Below, piece by piece: positions 50,795 to 62,800 of a stretch of 64,000 nucleotides of DNA; position 1 is the first letter of the stretch, and each line of letters begins with the position of its first letter. A model generated the notes under the pieces. The model saw only the letters and a list, made by a program, of their open reading frames with translations. It was not told where the DNA came from and ran no database searches. The position numbers were made by a program, and so were the translations under genes. This stretch comes from an uncultured Bacteroidales bacterium (lineage in GTDB: Bacteria > Bacteroidota > Bacteroidia > Bacteroidales > CAIXZF01), in the NCBI GenBank assembly GCA_903923925.1, contig CAIXZF010000027.1, positions 1 to 64,000 of the forward strand. The letters are read 5' to 3'.

Positions 50795-53700
50795 ATGCAG
50801 CAGAATATATATTTATCAGATATACTAAAAAAACGCATTCTTGTTCTGGATGGTGCAATGGGTACTATGATTCAGCGGTATCGGCTGGAGGAAAAAGACT
50901 TCAGAGGCGAACGTTTTAAAAATCATGATTCCGACCTGAAAGGAAATAACGACCTTCTTTGTCTCACTCAACCTCAGATCATCAGCGAAATCCACGACAG
51001 CTATCTGGAAGCAGGTGCCGACATTATCGAAACAAACACTTTTAATTCTAATAGTATCTCCCAGGCCGACTATAAACTGGAAAAGCTTGCTTATGAACTG
51101 AACCGTCATGCTGCTGAAATTGCGAAGGATTGTGCTGAACGCTTCACGACCATGAATCCTGAAAAACCGCGTTTTGTAGCCGGTGCCCTGGGCCCTACCA
51201 ACAAAACGGCTTCACTCTCTCCTGATGTGAATGATCCCGGATTCAGGGCTGTAAGTTATGATGATCTGGTTTCTGTTTACGAGGAGCAAACAGAAGGCCT
51301 GATGGATGGAGGTGTTGATATGCTGCTTATCGAAACAATTTTCGATACACTGAATGCAAAAGCTGCATTGTTTGCTGTCGAAAACGTTTTTGAGCGCCGC
51401 AAAAAAAGAATTCCAGTCATGATCTCAGGCACAATTACTGATGCCAGTGGCCGTACTTTATCCGGGCAGACTGTAGAAGCATTTCTTCATTCCATCTCGC
51501 ATGCTAACCTGTTGAGTGTTGGTCTTAACTGTGCGCTTGGTGCAAAAGAGCTCAGGCCTTATCTCGAAGAACTTGCAGAAAAAGCTCCATTTTTCGTGAG
51601 TGCCTACCCGAATGCCGGATTACCTAACCAATTCGGGGAATATGATGAAACACCGGAAATAATGGGTACGCATATTCAGGATTTCCTCGATCATCGTTTT
51701 GTAAATATTCTGGGCGGCTGTTGCGGAACTACTCCGGAGCACATCCGGAAGTTTGCCGAAATAGCTGCCACTGCGCCGGTTCGCATCGTTCCTGAACGCA
51801 AGCACGAAATGAATATCAGTGGCCTCGAGCCGCTTGCCGTTTTTCCCGGAAGTAATTTTATAAATATTGGTGAACGTACTAATGTAGCGGGTTCACGGAA
51901 GTTTTCAAGGCTAATTTATGAGGAAAAATACGAGGAAGCACTGAATATTGCCAAACAACAGGTAAATAATGGTGCTCAGGTTATTGATGTAAATATGGAT
52001 GATGCCATGCTTGATGCTGAAAAAGCTATGGTTAAGTTTCTGCATATATTGATGTCGGATCCGGAAGTGGCAAGGGTTCCGGTGATGATAGATTCCTCGA
52101 AATGGAGTGTGATTGAAGCCGGACTGAAGTGCTTGCAGGGTAAAGCTATTGTAAATTCTATCAGCATGAAGGAAGGTGAAAATCTCTTCCGCGAACATGC
52201 CAGGAAAATAAGGAAATACGGAGCAGCAGTTATTGTTATGGCCTTTGATGAGCAGGGACAGGCTGATACCTTTGAAAAACGAATTCTTGTATGCGAACGT
52301 GCATATAAAATCCTCACTGATGAAGTTCATTTTCAGCCTCAGGACATCATCTTCGACCCCAATATTCTTACAATTGGAACCGGTATCGAAGAACATAATA
52401 ATTATGCTGTCGACTTTCTTAATGCAAGCCGCTGGATCAAGGCTAACCTGCCACATGCAAAGGTAAGCGGTGGCATCAGCAACCTTTCATTTTCATTCAG
52501 AGGGAATGATACGGTGAGGGAAGCCATGCATTCTGCCTTTCTTTTCCACGCCATTAAAGCCGGTTTGGATATGGGCATTGTAAATGCCGGACAGCTCATG
52601 GTATATGATGATATTCCTGCCGATTTGCTGGAGCTGGTTGAAGACCTTATCCTGAACCGCAGAAAAGATGCTACAGAGCGATTGATTAGCTATGCAGAAA
52701 CCGTTAAACAGCAGGATAAAAAGGAAGAAAAAACAGATGAGTGGCGACTGGCGACTGTTCAGGAACGTTTAACGTATGCCCTTATCCGCGGTATTTCTGA
52801 ATTTATTGAAGAAGATGTGGAAGAAGCCCGTGCACATTTTAAGCAGGCATTGCACATTATTGAGGGCCCTCTGATGGATGGGATGAATATTGTTGGCGAC
52901 CTTTTCGGAGCCGGGAAAATGTTCCTTCCACAGGTTGTGAAGAGCGCCCGTGTTATGAAGAAAGCCGTTAATAAGCTTACACCTTACATAGAAGCTGAGA
53001 AAAATATTGCCGGTTCGCGACAGACAAACGGGAAAATACTGATGGCAACAGTGAAAGGCGATGTTCACGACATCGGGAAGAACATTGTGGGTGTTGTGCT
53101 TGGGTGTAATAATTTTGAAGTTGTCGACCTGGGAGTTATGGTTCCTGCTGATAAAATTCTGCAGGCTGCTATTGATGAAAATGTCGATATTATTGGTTTA
53201 AGCGGACTCATCACTCCATCCTTGGATGAGATGGTTCATGTGGCGAAAGAAATGAAACGTCGCGGGATGAATATCCCACTGATGATTGGGGGTGCAACCA
53301 CTTCGGAGATCCATACTGCTGTAAAAATCGAACCTCATTACCAACATGGAGTAATTCATGTTAAAGACGCATCAAAAAGTGTTGGCGTTGCAAGTGCATT
53401 GCTGTCGTCGGGACAAAAAGATGATTTCCTGAAGGATATTACCGAAAAATATTCAAAAGTCAGGGAGAAACATGCTTCCGACCGGGCTGAGGCCAGTTTT
53501 ATTACGCTGGCAGAAGCACGTGCAAACCGTTTTTCACCCGATTGGGCTTCAGAAAAGATTGACATCCCCAATAATACAGGAATAATTACATATGATGATT
53601 ATTCGCTTCAGGATATTACCAAATATATTGATTGGACATTTTTCTTCCATTCGTGGCGTTTAACAGGGAAATATCCTGCTATATTCGAAGATCCTGAAAA

Positions 53701-54475
53701 GGGAGTTGAGGCAAAAAAACTTTTTCAGGATGCAAACAACATGCTTAATCTCATCCTGGAGAAAAAAATTCTGCAGGCAAAAGGCGTTATTGGCGTATTC
53801 CCTGCAAACTCAGATGGCGACAACATTCTTATTTTCGAAGATGAAGACCGTAAAAGGGAGATCTGCCGCTTTAGCTTCCTCCGAAATCAGGGACAAAAAG
53901 AAGCAGGAGTTCCGAATTTATGTTTGTCGGACTTTATTGCTCCCCTTAACAGCGGAAGAAAAGACTATCTCGGAGGTTTTGTAGTAACCGCCGGAATTGG
54001 TATAGAGCCATGGATTAAAAAGTTTGAGGATGAACTGGATGATTACAGCTCCATCATGTTAAAGATTCTTTCGGACAGAATGGCGGAGGCTTTTGCAGAG
54101 CTGATGCACGACAGGGTGCGAAAAGAATTCTGGGGTTATGATCCCGATGGAAGTGATGCTATTCTTGAGATTCTCAAAGAGGAATATCGTGGCATTCGTC
54201 CGGCACCGGGATACCCGGCCTGTCCTGAACATTCGGAGAAGGAAATTCTCTTTTCCCTGCTTCAGGCAGAAATACATACAACGGTTAAATTAACAGAAAG
54301 TTATGCAATGTATCCGGCATCCTCAGTTAGCGGATTTTATTTTGCTCATCCCCAATCCCAATATTTTGCCGTTGGCAGGTTAAGCCGCGATCAGATTACA
54401 GATTATGCTAAACGTAAAAATGTTTCAATAGAACAGGCTGAAAAATGGCTGGGACCCTATTTGAACTATAAATAA
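50795..54475 (+). CDS. metH: cobalamin-dependent methionine synthase
   Basis: 1226 aa, full length compared with 1227 in E. coli. Domains: homocysteine-binding with zinc Cys in LNCALG and [10 protein letters not shown] (about 1-330); methyltetrahydrofolate-binding (about 345-610, [11 protein letters not shown]); cobalamin cap (about 645-735) and Rossmann part with [11 protein letters not shown], whose His ligates cobalt (about 745-890); AdoMet reactivation domain (about 905-1226, [12 protein letters not shown]). It methylates homocysteine to methionine using methyl-THF from MetF, 6 nt downstream. Confidence 0.97.
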   Translation: MQQNIYLSDILKKRILVLDGAMGTMIQRYRLEEKDFRGERFKNHDSDLKGNNDLLCLTQPQIISEIHDSYLEAGADIIETNTFNSNSISQADYKLEKLAYELNRHAAEIAKDCAERFTTMNPEKPRFVAGALGPTNKTASLSPDVNDPGFRAVSYDDLVSVYEEQTEGLMDGGVDMLLIETIFDTLNAKAALFAVENVFERRKKRIPVMISGTITDASGRTLSGQTVEAFLHSISHANLLSVGLNCALGAKELRPYLEELAEKAPFFVSAYPNAGLPNQFGEYDETPEIMGTHIQDFLDHRFVNILGGCCGTTPEHIRKFAEIAATAPVRIVPERKHEMNISGLEPLAVFPGSNFINIGERTNVAGSRKFSRLIYEEKYEEALNIAKQQVNNGAQVIDVNMDDAMLDAEKAMVKFLHILMSDPEVARVPVMIDSSKWSVIEAGLKCLQGKAIVNSISMKEGENLFREHARKIRKYGAAVIVMAFDEQGQADTFEKRILVCERAYKILTDEVHFQPQDIIFDPNILTIGTGIEEHNNYAVDFLNASRWIKANLPHAKVSGGISNLSFSFRGNDTVREAMHSAFLFHAIKAGLDMGIVNAGQLMVYDDIPADLLELVEDLILNRRKDATERLISYAETVKQQDKKEEKTDEWRLATVQERLTYALIRGISEFIEEDVEEARAHFKQALHIIEGPLMDGMNIVGDLFGAGKMFLPQVVKSARVMKKAVNKLTPYIEAEKNIAGSRQTNGKILMATVKGDVHDIGKNIVGVVLGCNNFEVVDLGVMVPADKILQAAIDENVDIIGLSGLITPSLDEMVHVAKEMKRRGMNIPLMIGGATTSEIHTAVKIEPHYQHGVIHVKDASKSVGVASALLSSGQKDDFLKDITEKYSKVREKHASDRAEASFITLAEARANRFSPDWASEKIDIPNNTGIITYDDYSLQDITKYIDWTFFFHSWRLTGKYPAIFEDPEKGVEAKKLFQDANNMLNLILEKKILQAKGVIGVFPANSDGDNILIFEDEDRKREICRFSFLRNQGQKEAGVPNLCLSDFIAPLNSGRKDYLGGFVVTAGIGIEPWIKKFEDELDDYSSIMLKILSDRMAEAFAELMHDRVRKEFWGYDPDGSDAILEILKEEYRGIRPAPGYPACPEHSEKEILFSLLQAEIHTTVKLTESYAMYPASSVSGFYFAHPQSQYFAVGRLSRDQITDYAKRKNVSIEQAEKWLGPYLNYK

Positions 54476-54481
54476 TCAGAA

Positions 54482-55435
54482 ATGAAAGTTACAGAACATA
54501 TTGCAAGGGCTGGAAAAACCCTGTTTACAATTGAAATTCTGCCTCCGGTAAAGGGCGACAGCATAGAAACGATTTACAGTACTATTGATCCCTTACTCGA
54601 ATTCAAACCTGCATTTATTGATGTTACCTACCACAGGGAGGAAATCGTTTTCAAGGAACGGCCGAAAGGATTGCTGGAAAAAAAGGTGGTTAGAAAACGT
54701 CCGGGAACCGTAGGGATTTCGGCCGCAATTAAGTTTAAATATGGTGTTGATGTTGTTCCGCATATTATTTGCGGAGGTTTCACAAGGGAAGAAACAGAAA
54801 ATGGTTTAATTGACCTTGACTTTCTCGGTATTCATAACCTATTGGTTATGAGAGGTGATAATTTAAGGAATGAAAAATATTATCATGCTGAGCCCGACGG
54901 ACATTCGTTTGCAATTGACCTGGTAAAACAGATAATGGAAATGAACCAGGGCAAATACATGGAAGAAGATCTTTTAGGTTCATCACCAACTAACTTTACT
55001 GTTGGTGTTGCCGGCTACCCTGAAAAACACCTGGAAGCTCCAAATCTTCATACCGACATTCAGTTTTTGAAACAAAAAATTGATGCAGGTGCCGAATACA
55101 TTGTTACTCAGATGTTTTTCGATAACTCAAAATACTTTGAATTTGTGAAGCAATGCAGGGCAGAAGGTATTCAGGTTCCTATCATTCCCGGAATAAAACC
55201 TCTTTCCACTATTAACCAAATGGTTACGCTTCCGCGAACCTTTAATATAGATCTTCCGGATTCCCTGGTTAAAGAAGTTCAGAAATGCAAGAACAATGAA
55301 CAGGCCAGGATAGTCGGAATCGAGTGGTGTATCGAACAATCAAGGGAACTGATAAATTTCGGAGTTCCTGTTCTTCATTTCTTCACAATGGGAAGGCCTG
55401 ATAACATTAAAAAAGTTGCAGAAGCTATATTTTAG
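54482..55435 (+). CDS. metF: methylenetetrahydrofolate reductase
   Basis: 317 aa. TIM-barrel FAD enzyme: FTIEILPP at the start, PHIICGGFTREE, LLVMRGDN, VGVAGYPEKH and TQMFFDN are family motifs. It reduces methylene-THF to methyl-THF, the substrate of MetH. It begins 6 nt after metH, clearly cotranscribed. Confidence 0.96.
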   Translation: MKVTEHIARAGKTLFTIEILPPVKGDSIETIYSTIDPLLEFKPAFIDVTYHREEIVFKERPKGLLEKKVVRKRPGTVGISAAIKFKYGVDVVPHIICGGFTREETENGLIDLDFLGIHNLLVMRGDNLRNEKYYHAEPDGHSFAIDLVKQIMEMNQGKYMEEDLLGSSPTNFTVGVAGYPEKHLEAPNLHTDIQFLKQKIDAGAEYIVTQMFFDNSKYFEFVKQCRAEGIQVPIIPGIKPLSTINQMVTLPRTFNIDLPDSLVKEVQKCKNNEQARIVGIEWCIEQSRELINFGVPVLHFFTMGRPDNIKKVAEAIF

Positions 55436-55447
55436 ATATCCGGCCTA

Positions 55448-56206
55448 ATGGAAAACATCCTTCAAACTATACTGTCCCGGAAATCTGATCAGAAAAAGCA
55501 GTTTGCTGTTCTTATTGATCCTGACAACTATAAACCGTCGGAATTGATATTTCTGGCAACGATGGCAACAAAATGTAATGTTGACTATTTCTTCATCGGC
55601 GGAAGTTTACTTACCGCCGACAACCTTAATGAGGCTGTTATCATCTTAAAAGAACATTGCAGCATTCCGGTTGTCATTTTTCCGGGAAATACAATTCAGA
55701 TCTGTGCGAAAGCTGATGGAATATTGTTCCTTTCTGTAATATCAGGACGAAATCCCGAAATGCTCATTGGAAAACATGTGATAGCTGCTCCAATTTTAAA
55801 AAAGAGCAAACTCGAGGTTATTGCAACCGGATATATGCTGATAGAAAGCGGAAAATCAACAACAGCCTTGTATATGAGTAATACCAATCCCATTCCGGCA
55901 GAAAAACCAGAAATAGCAGTTTGTACGGCAATTGCTGGTGAAATGCTGGGAATGCAGCTCATTTATCTTGAAGCCGGAAGCGGTGCCGAAAGAGCTGTTC
56001 CCGAAAATATGATTTCAAAGGTCAGAGAAAATATTTCGATCCCTTTAATTGTTGGAGGTGGTATAGCAACAACAGATCAAGCCAGAAAAACATTTGCCGC
56101 AGGAGCTGATTTAATTGTAATTGGAAACGCAATTGAAAATAATGTTAATTTTATTGAAGAAATCGCTCATCTGATCCAATCAGAATTTAATAGTCCTATT
56201 GTCTAA
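55448..56206 (+). CDS. geranylgeranyl/heptaprenyl-glyceryl phosphate synthase
   Basis: 252 aa TIM barrel. FAVLIDPDNY, FFIGGS, PVVIFPGN, YMSNTNPIP, YLEAGSGA and LIVGGGIATTDQA are GGGPS/PcrB motifs that hold the glycerol phosphate and prenyl diphosphate. In archaea the enzyme makes the first ether bond of membrane lipids; Bacteroidota carry a homologous form of uncertain product. It is 12 nt after metF, in the same unit. Prenyl length cannot be read by eye. Confidence 0.9.
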   Translation: MENILQTILSRKSDQKKQFAVLIDPDNYKPSELIFLATMATKCNVDYFFIGGSLLTADNLNEAVIILKEHCSIPVVIFPGNTIQICAKADGILFLSVISGRNPEMLIGKHVIAAPILKKSKLEVIATGYMLIESGKSTTALYMSNTNPIPAEKPEIAVCTAIAGEMLGMQLIYLEAGSGAERAVPENMISKVRENISIPLIVGGGIATTDQARKTFAAGADLIVIGNAIENNVNFIEEIAHLIQSEFNSPIV

Positions 56207-56222
56207 CTTTAAAAGCAATGCC

Positions 56223-56768
56223 ATGAAAATAAAAATCGTATCCATAATTGTCCTGACATTGATTGTGTTAGGATTCAGTACCTGCAAACAAGATGAAATC
56301 CTCTCTCAGGATTTTGATGTTGTTCTTTATCAGGATATTACGGTAAATAACCCCAATGATTCCATCTTTACTGGTGCACAACTATTAGATGCAGCTGCAC
56401 AAAGCTCCGATTTCGATAAATATAAAGATCATATTGAGGACATAAGCCTTACAAAAATCACCTATTTCCTTACAGCATTCAATGGTCCTGCTGATCAGCA
56501 ATTGCTTAACGGGGCAATTGATATTGCTGACACATCCGGAATTAACAGGATTAACCTAACTTCCATGACAAATGCCGGTCTAGCTTCCCTCCTGAATAAC
56601 GAAACCGAACTTACCTTAAACCAGCCGGCTGTAACCTGGCTTAACAACAGGGTTAAATATACTCCACATGCCATTAAAGTATATTTTAGCGGTAACGTTA
56701 ATAAAAAGCCCCTTGATTTCACAATCAAAATCCGGTATTACCTAAAGATGAAAGTATCAATACTTTAG
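56223..56768 (+). CDS. small lipoprotein, unknown function
   Basis: 181 aa from ATG 56223 (an earlier ATG at 56199 would overlap the previous gene and lose the signal). Lipoprotein signal ends at FSTC. The mature part has two similar strand-rich halves (IEDISLTKITYFLTAFNG..., TWLNNRVKYTPHAIKVYFSGN). No family recognised. It closes the metH operon before DUF1003. Confidence 0.7.
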   Translation: MKIKIVSIIVLTLIVLGFSTCKQDEILSQDFDVVLYQDITVNNPNDSIFTGAQLLDAAAQSSDFDKYKDHIEDISLTKITYFLTAFNGPADQQLLNGAIDIADTSGINRINLTSMTNAGLASLLNNETELTLNQPAVTWLNNRVKYTPHAIKVYFSGNVNKKPLDFTIKIRYYLKMKVSIL

Positions 56769-56806
56769 ATTGTTTGAAGTTCACCACCTATTGACTTTTA
56801 TCAAAA

Positions 56807-57256
56807 ATGGCAAATCATAAAAATTGGCATGCAAAACAAATTGAAACCCGCAGTTTTGGAAGCCGCCTGGCAGATTCAGTAGCCAGTGGAATGGGGTCAT
56901 GGAGATTTATAATTTTCCAGACCATTTTGGTCATTCTATGGATGGGCCTTAACATAGTCGGGTTTATGTATCATTGGGATGTTTATCCCTTCATTTTGCT
57001 GAATCTTCTGTTCTCCACACAGGCTGCTTATGCTGCCCCTATAATAATGATGGCTCAAAACCGCCAAAACGACCGCGACCGCCATCATGCTGAAGCAGAT
57101 TACCAAACCAATTTAGAAGCTAAACGTGAAATTGAGGCCCTGGCAATTATGTTGAAGACAATTGAGGTTGAAAAACTTGATAAAATCATAAAAATGCTGG
57201 AAGAAGAAAAACTGGCAAAAACTTCTTACAAAGTTGCATCATGCCACCCCGAATAG
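56807..57256 (+). CDS. DUF1003-family membrane protein
   Basis: 149 aa. RLADSVASGMGSWRFIIFQTILVILWMGLNIVGF and YPFILLNLLFSTQAAYAAPIIMMAQNRQNDRDRHHAEADY are the DUF1003 signature: two TM helices and a DRxxAExDY motif. The C-terminal 45 residues form a coiled coil. Function of the family is unknown. Confidence 0.88.
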   Translation: MANHKNWHAKQIETRSFGSRLADSVASGMGSWRFIIFQTILVILWMGLNIVGFMYHWDVYPFILLNLLFSTQAAYAAPIIMMAQNRQNDRDRHHAEADYQTNLEAKREIEALAIMLKTIEVEKLDKIIKMLEEEKLAKTSYKVASCHPE

Positions 57257-57257
57257 G

Positions 57258-57400
57258 GTTATGTTTCAGAATATTGTAGAATCAATAAAATAATTTTTTC
57301 TGAACTTCAAATCTAATACCTTGCATTACATATATAGCCCAGAGGGCTTTAATGTCTATAGAAAATGCAGGGTAGGAATAATTATTGCCTTTAGTGATAT
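57258..57400 (+). repeat. dispersed repeat, copy 2
   Basis: Second copy of the repeat at 38320-38465, same orientation, about three quarters identical. The central ATATATAGCCCAGAGGGC is unchanged. It lies in the gene-free gap between DUF1003 and the TPR kinase; the rest of 57257-57509 shows nothing else of note. Confidence 0.7.
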
Positions 57401-57509
57401 CATATTTATAGAAGAATGATAACACATAAAATAAAAGTCCCTTTGGGAACGTGATAAGGCTTTGTTATTGTTCAAAACCCATATTGAATTGACCAATGAA
57501 TTCAAATAA

Positions 57510-59648
57510 TTACCTTCCAATAGTGAAATAAAATGCAGAACCTTTTCCTTCTTCGCTCTCAACCCATATTCTGCCACCGTGTTTTTCGATGAAGTCTTTG
57601 CAAAGAAGTAATCCTAAACCGCTACTGGGTTCATTTTCAGTTCCTCTTCTGTTTGTTTGAACATCCAGCCGGAATAAGTCATCAACTATTTTTCTGCTCA
57701 TTCCGATACCTGTATCCTTAATTGAAATTTCAACATTGCCGGAATCTGCAACTTTAGCCAAAACAGTTATTTTCCCACCTCTTGGAGTATATTTCACAGC
57801 ATTTGACACAATGTTCCTGAATACGGTTTGAAGCATGTTTTTATCAGCATTTACTGTGATATCCTCTGGTATATCCAAAATTACTTCAATATTCTTTATT
57901 TTGGCAGGCTCCAGAATTATTTCTATGCTTTCATCAACGAATACATTCAACTGAGCTTCTTCTCTATTGAGAGTTATTAATCCTTGTTGCATTTTAGCCC
58001 ACTCAAGCAGATTTTCAAGCAGGCTGAATACATTGACTGCTGAATTTCTTAAAAGCAAAGAATACTTCCGAATTTCATCATGGGTCAGGCTTTCTGTTTC
58101 TTCAGTCATTAACTCTGTCAACCCTAAAAAGACATTGAAAGAACCGCGCAAATCGTGGGCAATGATGGAGAAGAACTTGTCTTTAGTCAGATTCAGCTCA
58201 TTCAATTCCTGATTTTTTTGATCGAGAATCTGGTTCATGCTGCGTTGCCTGCGATAATAACGTATGGTAATAAGTAACATGATTAATCCCATCAAAATTA
58301 TCAATCCGGTAACACCAATGTAAAACCACTGGATTCGGATGGTCTGTCGCTTTATCTCATTGTTTTTTTCCAGCAAAATGTTCTCATTCTCCTTCTGTTT
58401 CAGGGTATTCTGGAAAATTGCTTCGGCAACCTTTTGTTTTACATTTTCGTTTCCGAGGGTTTCCTGCAGATCATCGTATCTGACAAAATATTCAAATGCT
58501 GCTTTGTAATTATTCATTTTTGCCTCAATATCTGCCATTGTTCTGTATCCGTCTCTTTCATAGGTTGCGAACTTGTGTTCCTGTGCAAGTTTAATCCCCT
58601 TTTCGGTAAATTCCCTTGCTTTGGAAAGGTATCCAAGGTTCAGATAAATATATCCAAGGTTAACCATAAGGTTGGCATTTTGCCTTTCGGAAAACGCAAT
58701 CAACGGAGATTTACTCGCAACCTCGTAATAAGAAAGTGCCTTTTTGAAATTTTTCTCTTCGCATTCAAGGCCCCCGAGATTGATCAGGCATGCTAATCGG
58801 CTATCCTCGTTTTTGTATTGTTCTGCTTTATGCAAAGCCATGCTTAGGAATATCCTGGCAGAATCAAATTGCCTCCTGGAATCAACATAAAATAAACCAA
58901 TGTTTTGTAATATCGCCGTTTCGAGGGTGGTGTTATTAACAGACTTGTTGATTTTAAGAGCCATACGATAGCTAATTATCGTTTCAGTATAATTGCCGAT
59001 GGCCTGATAAATCAATCCTATTCTGTTGTAAGTTGAAGCAAGTTCATATGTCTTATGACTGGCTTCATATATGTTTTTTGCCTCAATCAGATATTCAATT
59101 GACTTCAAATAGTTCCCGCTATTGTAATAAACCAATCCCAGATTATCGAGCGCATTTGCATACCTGGTCTTATCCGGTAAATATTTTGAGACATTAACAG
59201 CCATTTTACTATACTTTTCGCAGCTATCTGTGAACCCGAGATCAGCGTAACAAGCCCCAAGGTTCATCGAAACTATTGCTTCAAGGTCGGCGTTCTTATC
59301 CTTCACAGCCCTGGCAAGCGCCTTCCTGTAAAAAAGGATTGCCTTAGTGTATTCATCCTGATACAGGTAACATGCGGCAATGCCATTCAAAGACTTTGTA
59401 ATCCCGAAACCGTAATTGAGCTTACCTGAAATAGCCAATGATTTTTCATAAATCTTCATGGATGAGTCGAGCGTAACCGGAAAAAAACATTTGGAATATT
59501 CCAGCAGCAGTTTCACTTTATTACTATCGTCTTTGTTAGCTATGGATATAAGATGAAACAGACTGTCGGCTGAAGGATTCTTTGGCTGAGAATAAACCGT
59601 AAAAGCTGTAATAAGAAGGAATAAAAGTGGTGCGATTTTTAATTTCAT
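57510..59648 (-). CDS. TPR-containing sensor histidine kinase
   Basis: 712 aa from ATG 59648 (ATG 59672 adds eight residues before the signal). Signal peptide, eight or so TPR repeats (about 60-400: ALDNLGLVYYNSGNYLKSIEYLIEAKNIY), TM helix (about 435-455), HisKA with SIIAHDLRGSFNVFLGL and an HATPase (DTGIGMSRKIVDD, SGLGLLLCKDF). The TPR domain is periplasmic. Bacteroidota use this design widely; its signal is unknown. No response regulator lies next to it. Confidence 0.9.
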   Translation of the reverse strand: MKLKIAPLLFLLITAFTVYSQPKNPSADSLFHLISIANKDDSNKVKLLLEYSKCFFPVTLDSSMKIYEKSLAISGKLNYGFGITKSLNGIAACYLYQDEYTKAILFYRKALARAVKDKNADLEAIVSMNLGACYADLGFTDSCEKYSKMAVNVSKYLPDKTRYANALDNLGLVYYNSGNYLKSIEYLIEAKNIYEASHKTYELASTYNRIGLIYQAIGNYTETIISYRMALKINKSVNNTTLETAILQNIGLFYVDSRRQFDSARIFLSMALHKAEQYKNEDSRLACLINLGGLECEEKNFKKALSYYEVASKSPLIAFSERQNANLMVNLGYIYLNLGYLSKAREFTEKGIKLAQEHKFATYERDGYRTMADIEAKMNNYKAAFEYFVRYDDLQETLGNENVKQKVAEAIFQNTLKQKENENILLEKNNEIKRQTIRIQWFYIGVTGLIILMGLIMLLITIRYYRRQRSMNQILDQKNQELNELNLTKDKFFSIIAHDLRGSFNVFLGLTELMTEETESLTHDEIRKYSLLLRNSAVNVFSLLENLLEWAKMQQGLITLNREEAQLNVFVDESIEIILEPAKIKNIEVILDIPEDITVNADKNMLQTVFRNIVSNAVKYTPRGGKITVLAKVADSGNVEISIKDTGIGMSRKIVDDLFRLDVQTNRRGTENEPSSGLGLLLCKDFIEKHGGRIWVESEEGKGSAFYFTIGR

Positions 59649-59766
59649 AGGAAAAGATGTAACTATCAACATATAACAATAGCGTCATAAGGGAATATCA
59701 AAGATATAAAATAATTTTAACTTAATCTGTAACAGTCCCTTCCAATAGTACTATTTGTTTTTTTAT

Positions 59767-59774
59767 TACCTTTG
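59767..59774 (+). promoter_or_regulatory. -7 element for ileS
   Basis: TACCTTTG matches TAnnTTTG and lies 45 nt before the ileS ATG. The -33 region is not conserved. No T-box-like leader was seen. Confidence 0.45.
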
Positions 59775-59818
59775 CAGACTTTTTTAATAATAAAACGAAA
59801 ACAAAGGAAACTTAGCTG

Positions 59819-62800
59819 ATGGAAAGCAAATACCGCGAATACAAAAATCTTAATCTCACCGCACTTGGTAAGGAGATTCGCCTGTATTGGGAAGAAAACG
59901 ATACCTTTAACAAGAGCCTGGATATTCGCAAGGGTCATACTCCTTTCATATTTTTTGAAGGCCCGCCTTCTGCAAATGGGATGCCTGGTATTCACCACGT
60001 TATGGCCAGGGTTATTAAAGATATTTTCTGTAGGTACAAAACTCAGAAAGGCTTCCTGGTCGACAGGAAAGCAGGCTGGGATACCCATGGACTTCCTATT
60101 GAAATCGCCGTTGAAAAAACGCTTGGAATCACCAAGGAAGACATCGGAAAATCTATCACAGTTGAAGAATATAACAGTGCCTGCCGGACAGAAGTAATGA
60201 AATACAAGGATACCTGGGATGAGTTAACCCGGGAGATGGGCTATTGGGTCGATCTTGATCATCCGTATATCACTTTCGAAAATAAATATATTGAAAGTGT
60301 ATGGAATCTTCTCTATAAACTTTACAACAAGGGACTGATATACAAAGGCTATACCATTCAGCCCTATTCACCGGCTGCAGGAACAGGTCTGAGCACACAC
60401 GAACTCAACCAGCCCGGTTGTTATCGCGAAGTGAAAGACAATACCGTTGTTGCCCAATTCAAGATTATTAAGGGGGGAAAGTCAGAATTCCTATATCTCG
60501 ATGGCTGTGAGGAAGTTTTCTTCATGGCATGGACTACTACACCCTGGACACTTCCTTCAAATACAGCGCTCGCTCTGGGCAAGAATATTCAGTACCTGCT
60601 CGTTAGAACGTACAACCCCTACACCCATAATCTCGTAAATGTTATTCTGGCAAAAGACCGGTTTAACGACTATTTCCCTACGGAGAATGAGGGACTTATC
60701 CTGGAAGAGTATGAGGCCGGACAGAAGATAATACCCTATAAAATACTGGGAGAATTCAAGGGCAGCAGCCTGGAAGGTATCCGCTATGAGCAGCTCCTTC
60801 CATATGCGCAACCCGAAGATGGCGATGCCTTTGTTTCTGTTCTCGGCGATTTTGTGACTACCGAAGATGGTACAGGTATTGTTCATATTGCACCGAGTTT
60901 TGGTGCCGACGACTTCAAAGTTGCGCGGCTGAATGGACTTGGATCGCTCACCCTGGTTAATAAACAGGGTCGTTTTACGGAAGAAATGGGCGAATTTGCC
61001 GGACGCTTCGTAAAGAATGAGTACATGCCTGATTACGATCCTGCTAATCCTCAGCCAAGTGTTGATATCGACATTATTGTAAAGCTGAAAAAGGAAAACA
61101 GGGCTTTCAAAACAGAAAAATACGAACATAGTTATCCGCATTGCTGGAGAACCGATAAACCTATCCTTTACTATCCGCTCGATTCGTGGTTTGTGAAAAC
61201 AACTGCCTTGAAGGAAAGGATGATGGAGCTCAACAAAACCATTAACTGGAAGCCTGAATCAACTGGTAGCGGACGTTTTGGAAACTGGCTCGAAAATCTT
61301 GTCGACTGGAATCTGAGCCGCTCCCGTTTCTGGGGTGTGCCACTCCCAATCTGGACTTCTGAAGATAAAGAAGAACAAAAGTGTATTGGTTCAGTTGAAG
61401 AACTGAAATCAGAAATCGAAAAGGCAATTGCTGCCGGATTTATGGCCTCAAATCCTTTCGAAGACTTTATCCCTGGCGATTTCTCAACAGAAAACTATCA
61501 TACATTCGATATACACAGACCTTATGTAGATGATATTTTCCTTGTTTCTCCAACTGGAAGGAAAATGAGCAGAGAAACTGATCTTATCGACGTGTGGTTC
61601 GATTCGGGAGCTATGCCATATGCGCAATTTCATTATCCCTTCGAACATAAAGACGAGCTTTCGAGCTTCTTTCCTGCAGATTTCATTGCCGAAGGTGTTG
61701 ATCAGACCCGTGGCTGGTTCTATACACTTCATGCAATTGCCACACTTTGCTTCGATTCTGTTGCTTACAAAAATGTAATTTCCAATGGCCTTGTTCTCGA
61801 TAAAAAAGGGAACAAAATGTCGAAGCGGCTCAGCAATGCTGTTGATCCTTTCTCCACTATCGATAAGTATGGTCCTGATGCTACGCGCTGGTATATGGTT
61901 ACCAACTCTCAGCCCTGGGATAACCTGAAATTCGATCTGGAAGGCCTGGGTGAAGTGCAGCGGAAGTTCTTCGGAACACTTTACAACACTTACGCATTTT
62001 TTGCTTTGTATGCCAATATTGATGGATTTAGCTACAAGGAGGATGAAATTCCATTTGAAAACAGACCGGAAATCGATCGCTGGATTTTGTCTGAACTCAA
62101 CACCCTGATTCAGGAAGTTGATGCTTCCTACAATGATTATGAGCCTACCCGTGCCGGCCGTGCCATTCAGTATTTCGTTTCCGATCATCTCAGCAACTGG
62201 TATGTAAGGCTTTCGAGAAGAAGGTTCTGGAAAGGAAGTTATACCGACGATAAAATTTCGGCCTATCAGACTCTTTATAAATGCCTGGAAATGGTAGCCC
62301 GACTTGCAGCTCCGATAGCGCCTTTCTTCACGGAAAGAATGTTCCGCGACCTGAATGGAGTTACTTCTAAAATGAATGTTGAATCGGTACATTTATCCGA
62401 TTTCCCTGTTGCCGATCTTTCGCTTATCGATAAAGGTCTCGAAGAACGGATGCAGCTGGCTCAGAAGTTCTCCTCCATGGTTCTTGCCCTCAGAAAGAAA
62501 ACAAATCTGAAAGTAAGGCAGCCCCTGAACAAAATTATGATCCCTGTTCCTGATGATCGCTTCAAATCGCAGATCCAGGCCATCGAAAACCTGATTTTAT
62601 CGGAAGTTAATGTGAAATCAGTTCATTATCTGAATAACGACAGCACTATTCTGGTTAAGAAAATAAAGGCTAATTTCAAAGAACTCGGCCCTAAATATGG
62701 CAAGATGATGAAATCAATTTCTGCTGCCATTCTGAACTTTAGCCAGGAAAACATTCAGACTCTCGAAAATACAGGAAATGTCGAAATTTCTGTTGAAGGT

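Noticed and set aside
61484-62392. 302-aa antisense frame within ileS
   Set aside because: Antisense to a highly conserved housekeeping gene; a by-product of codon bias.
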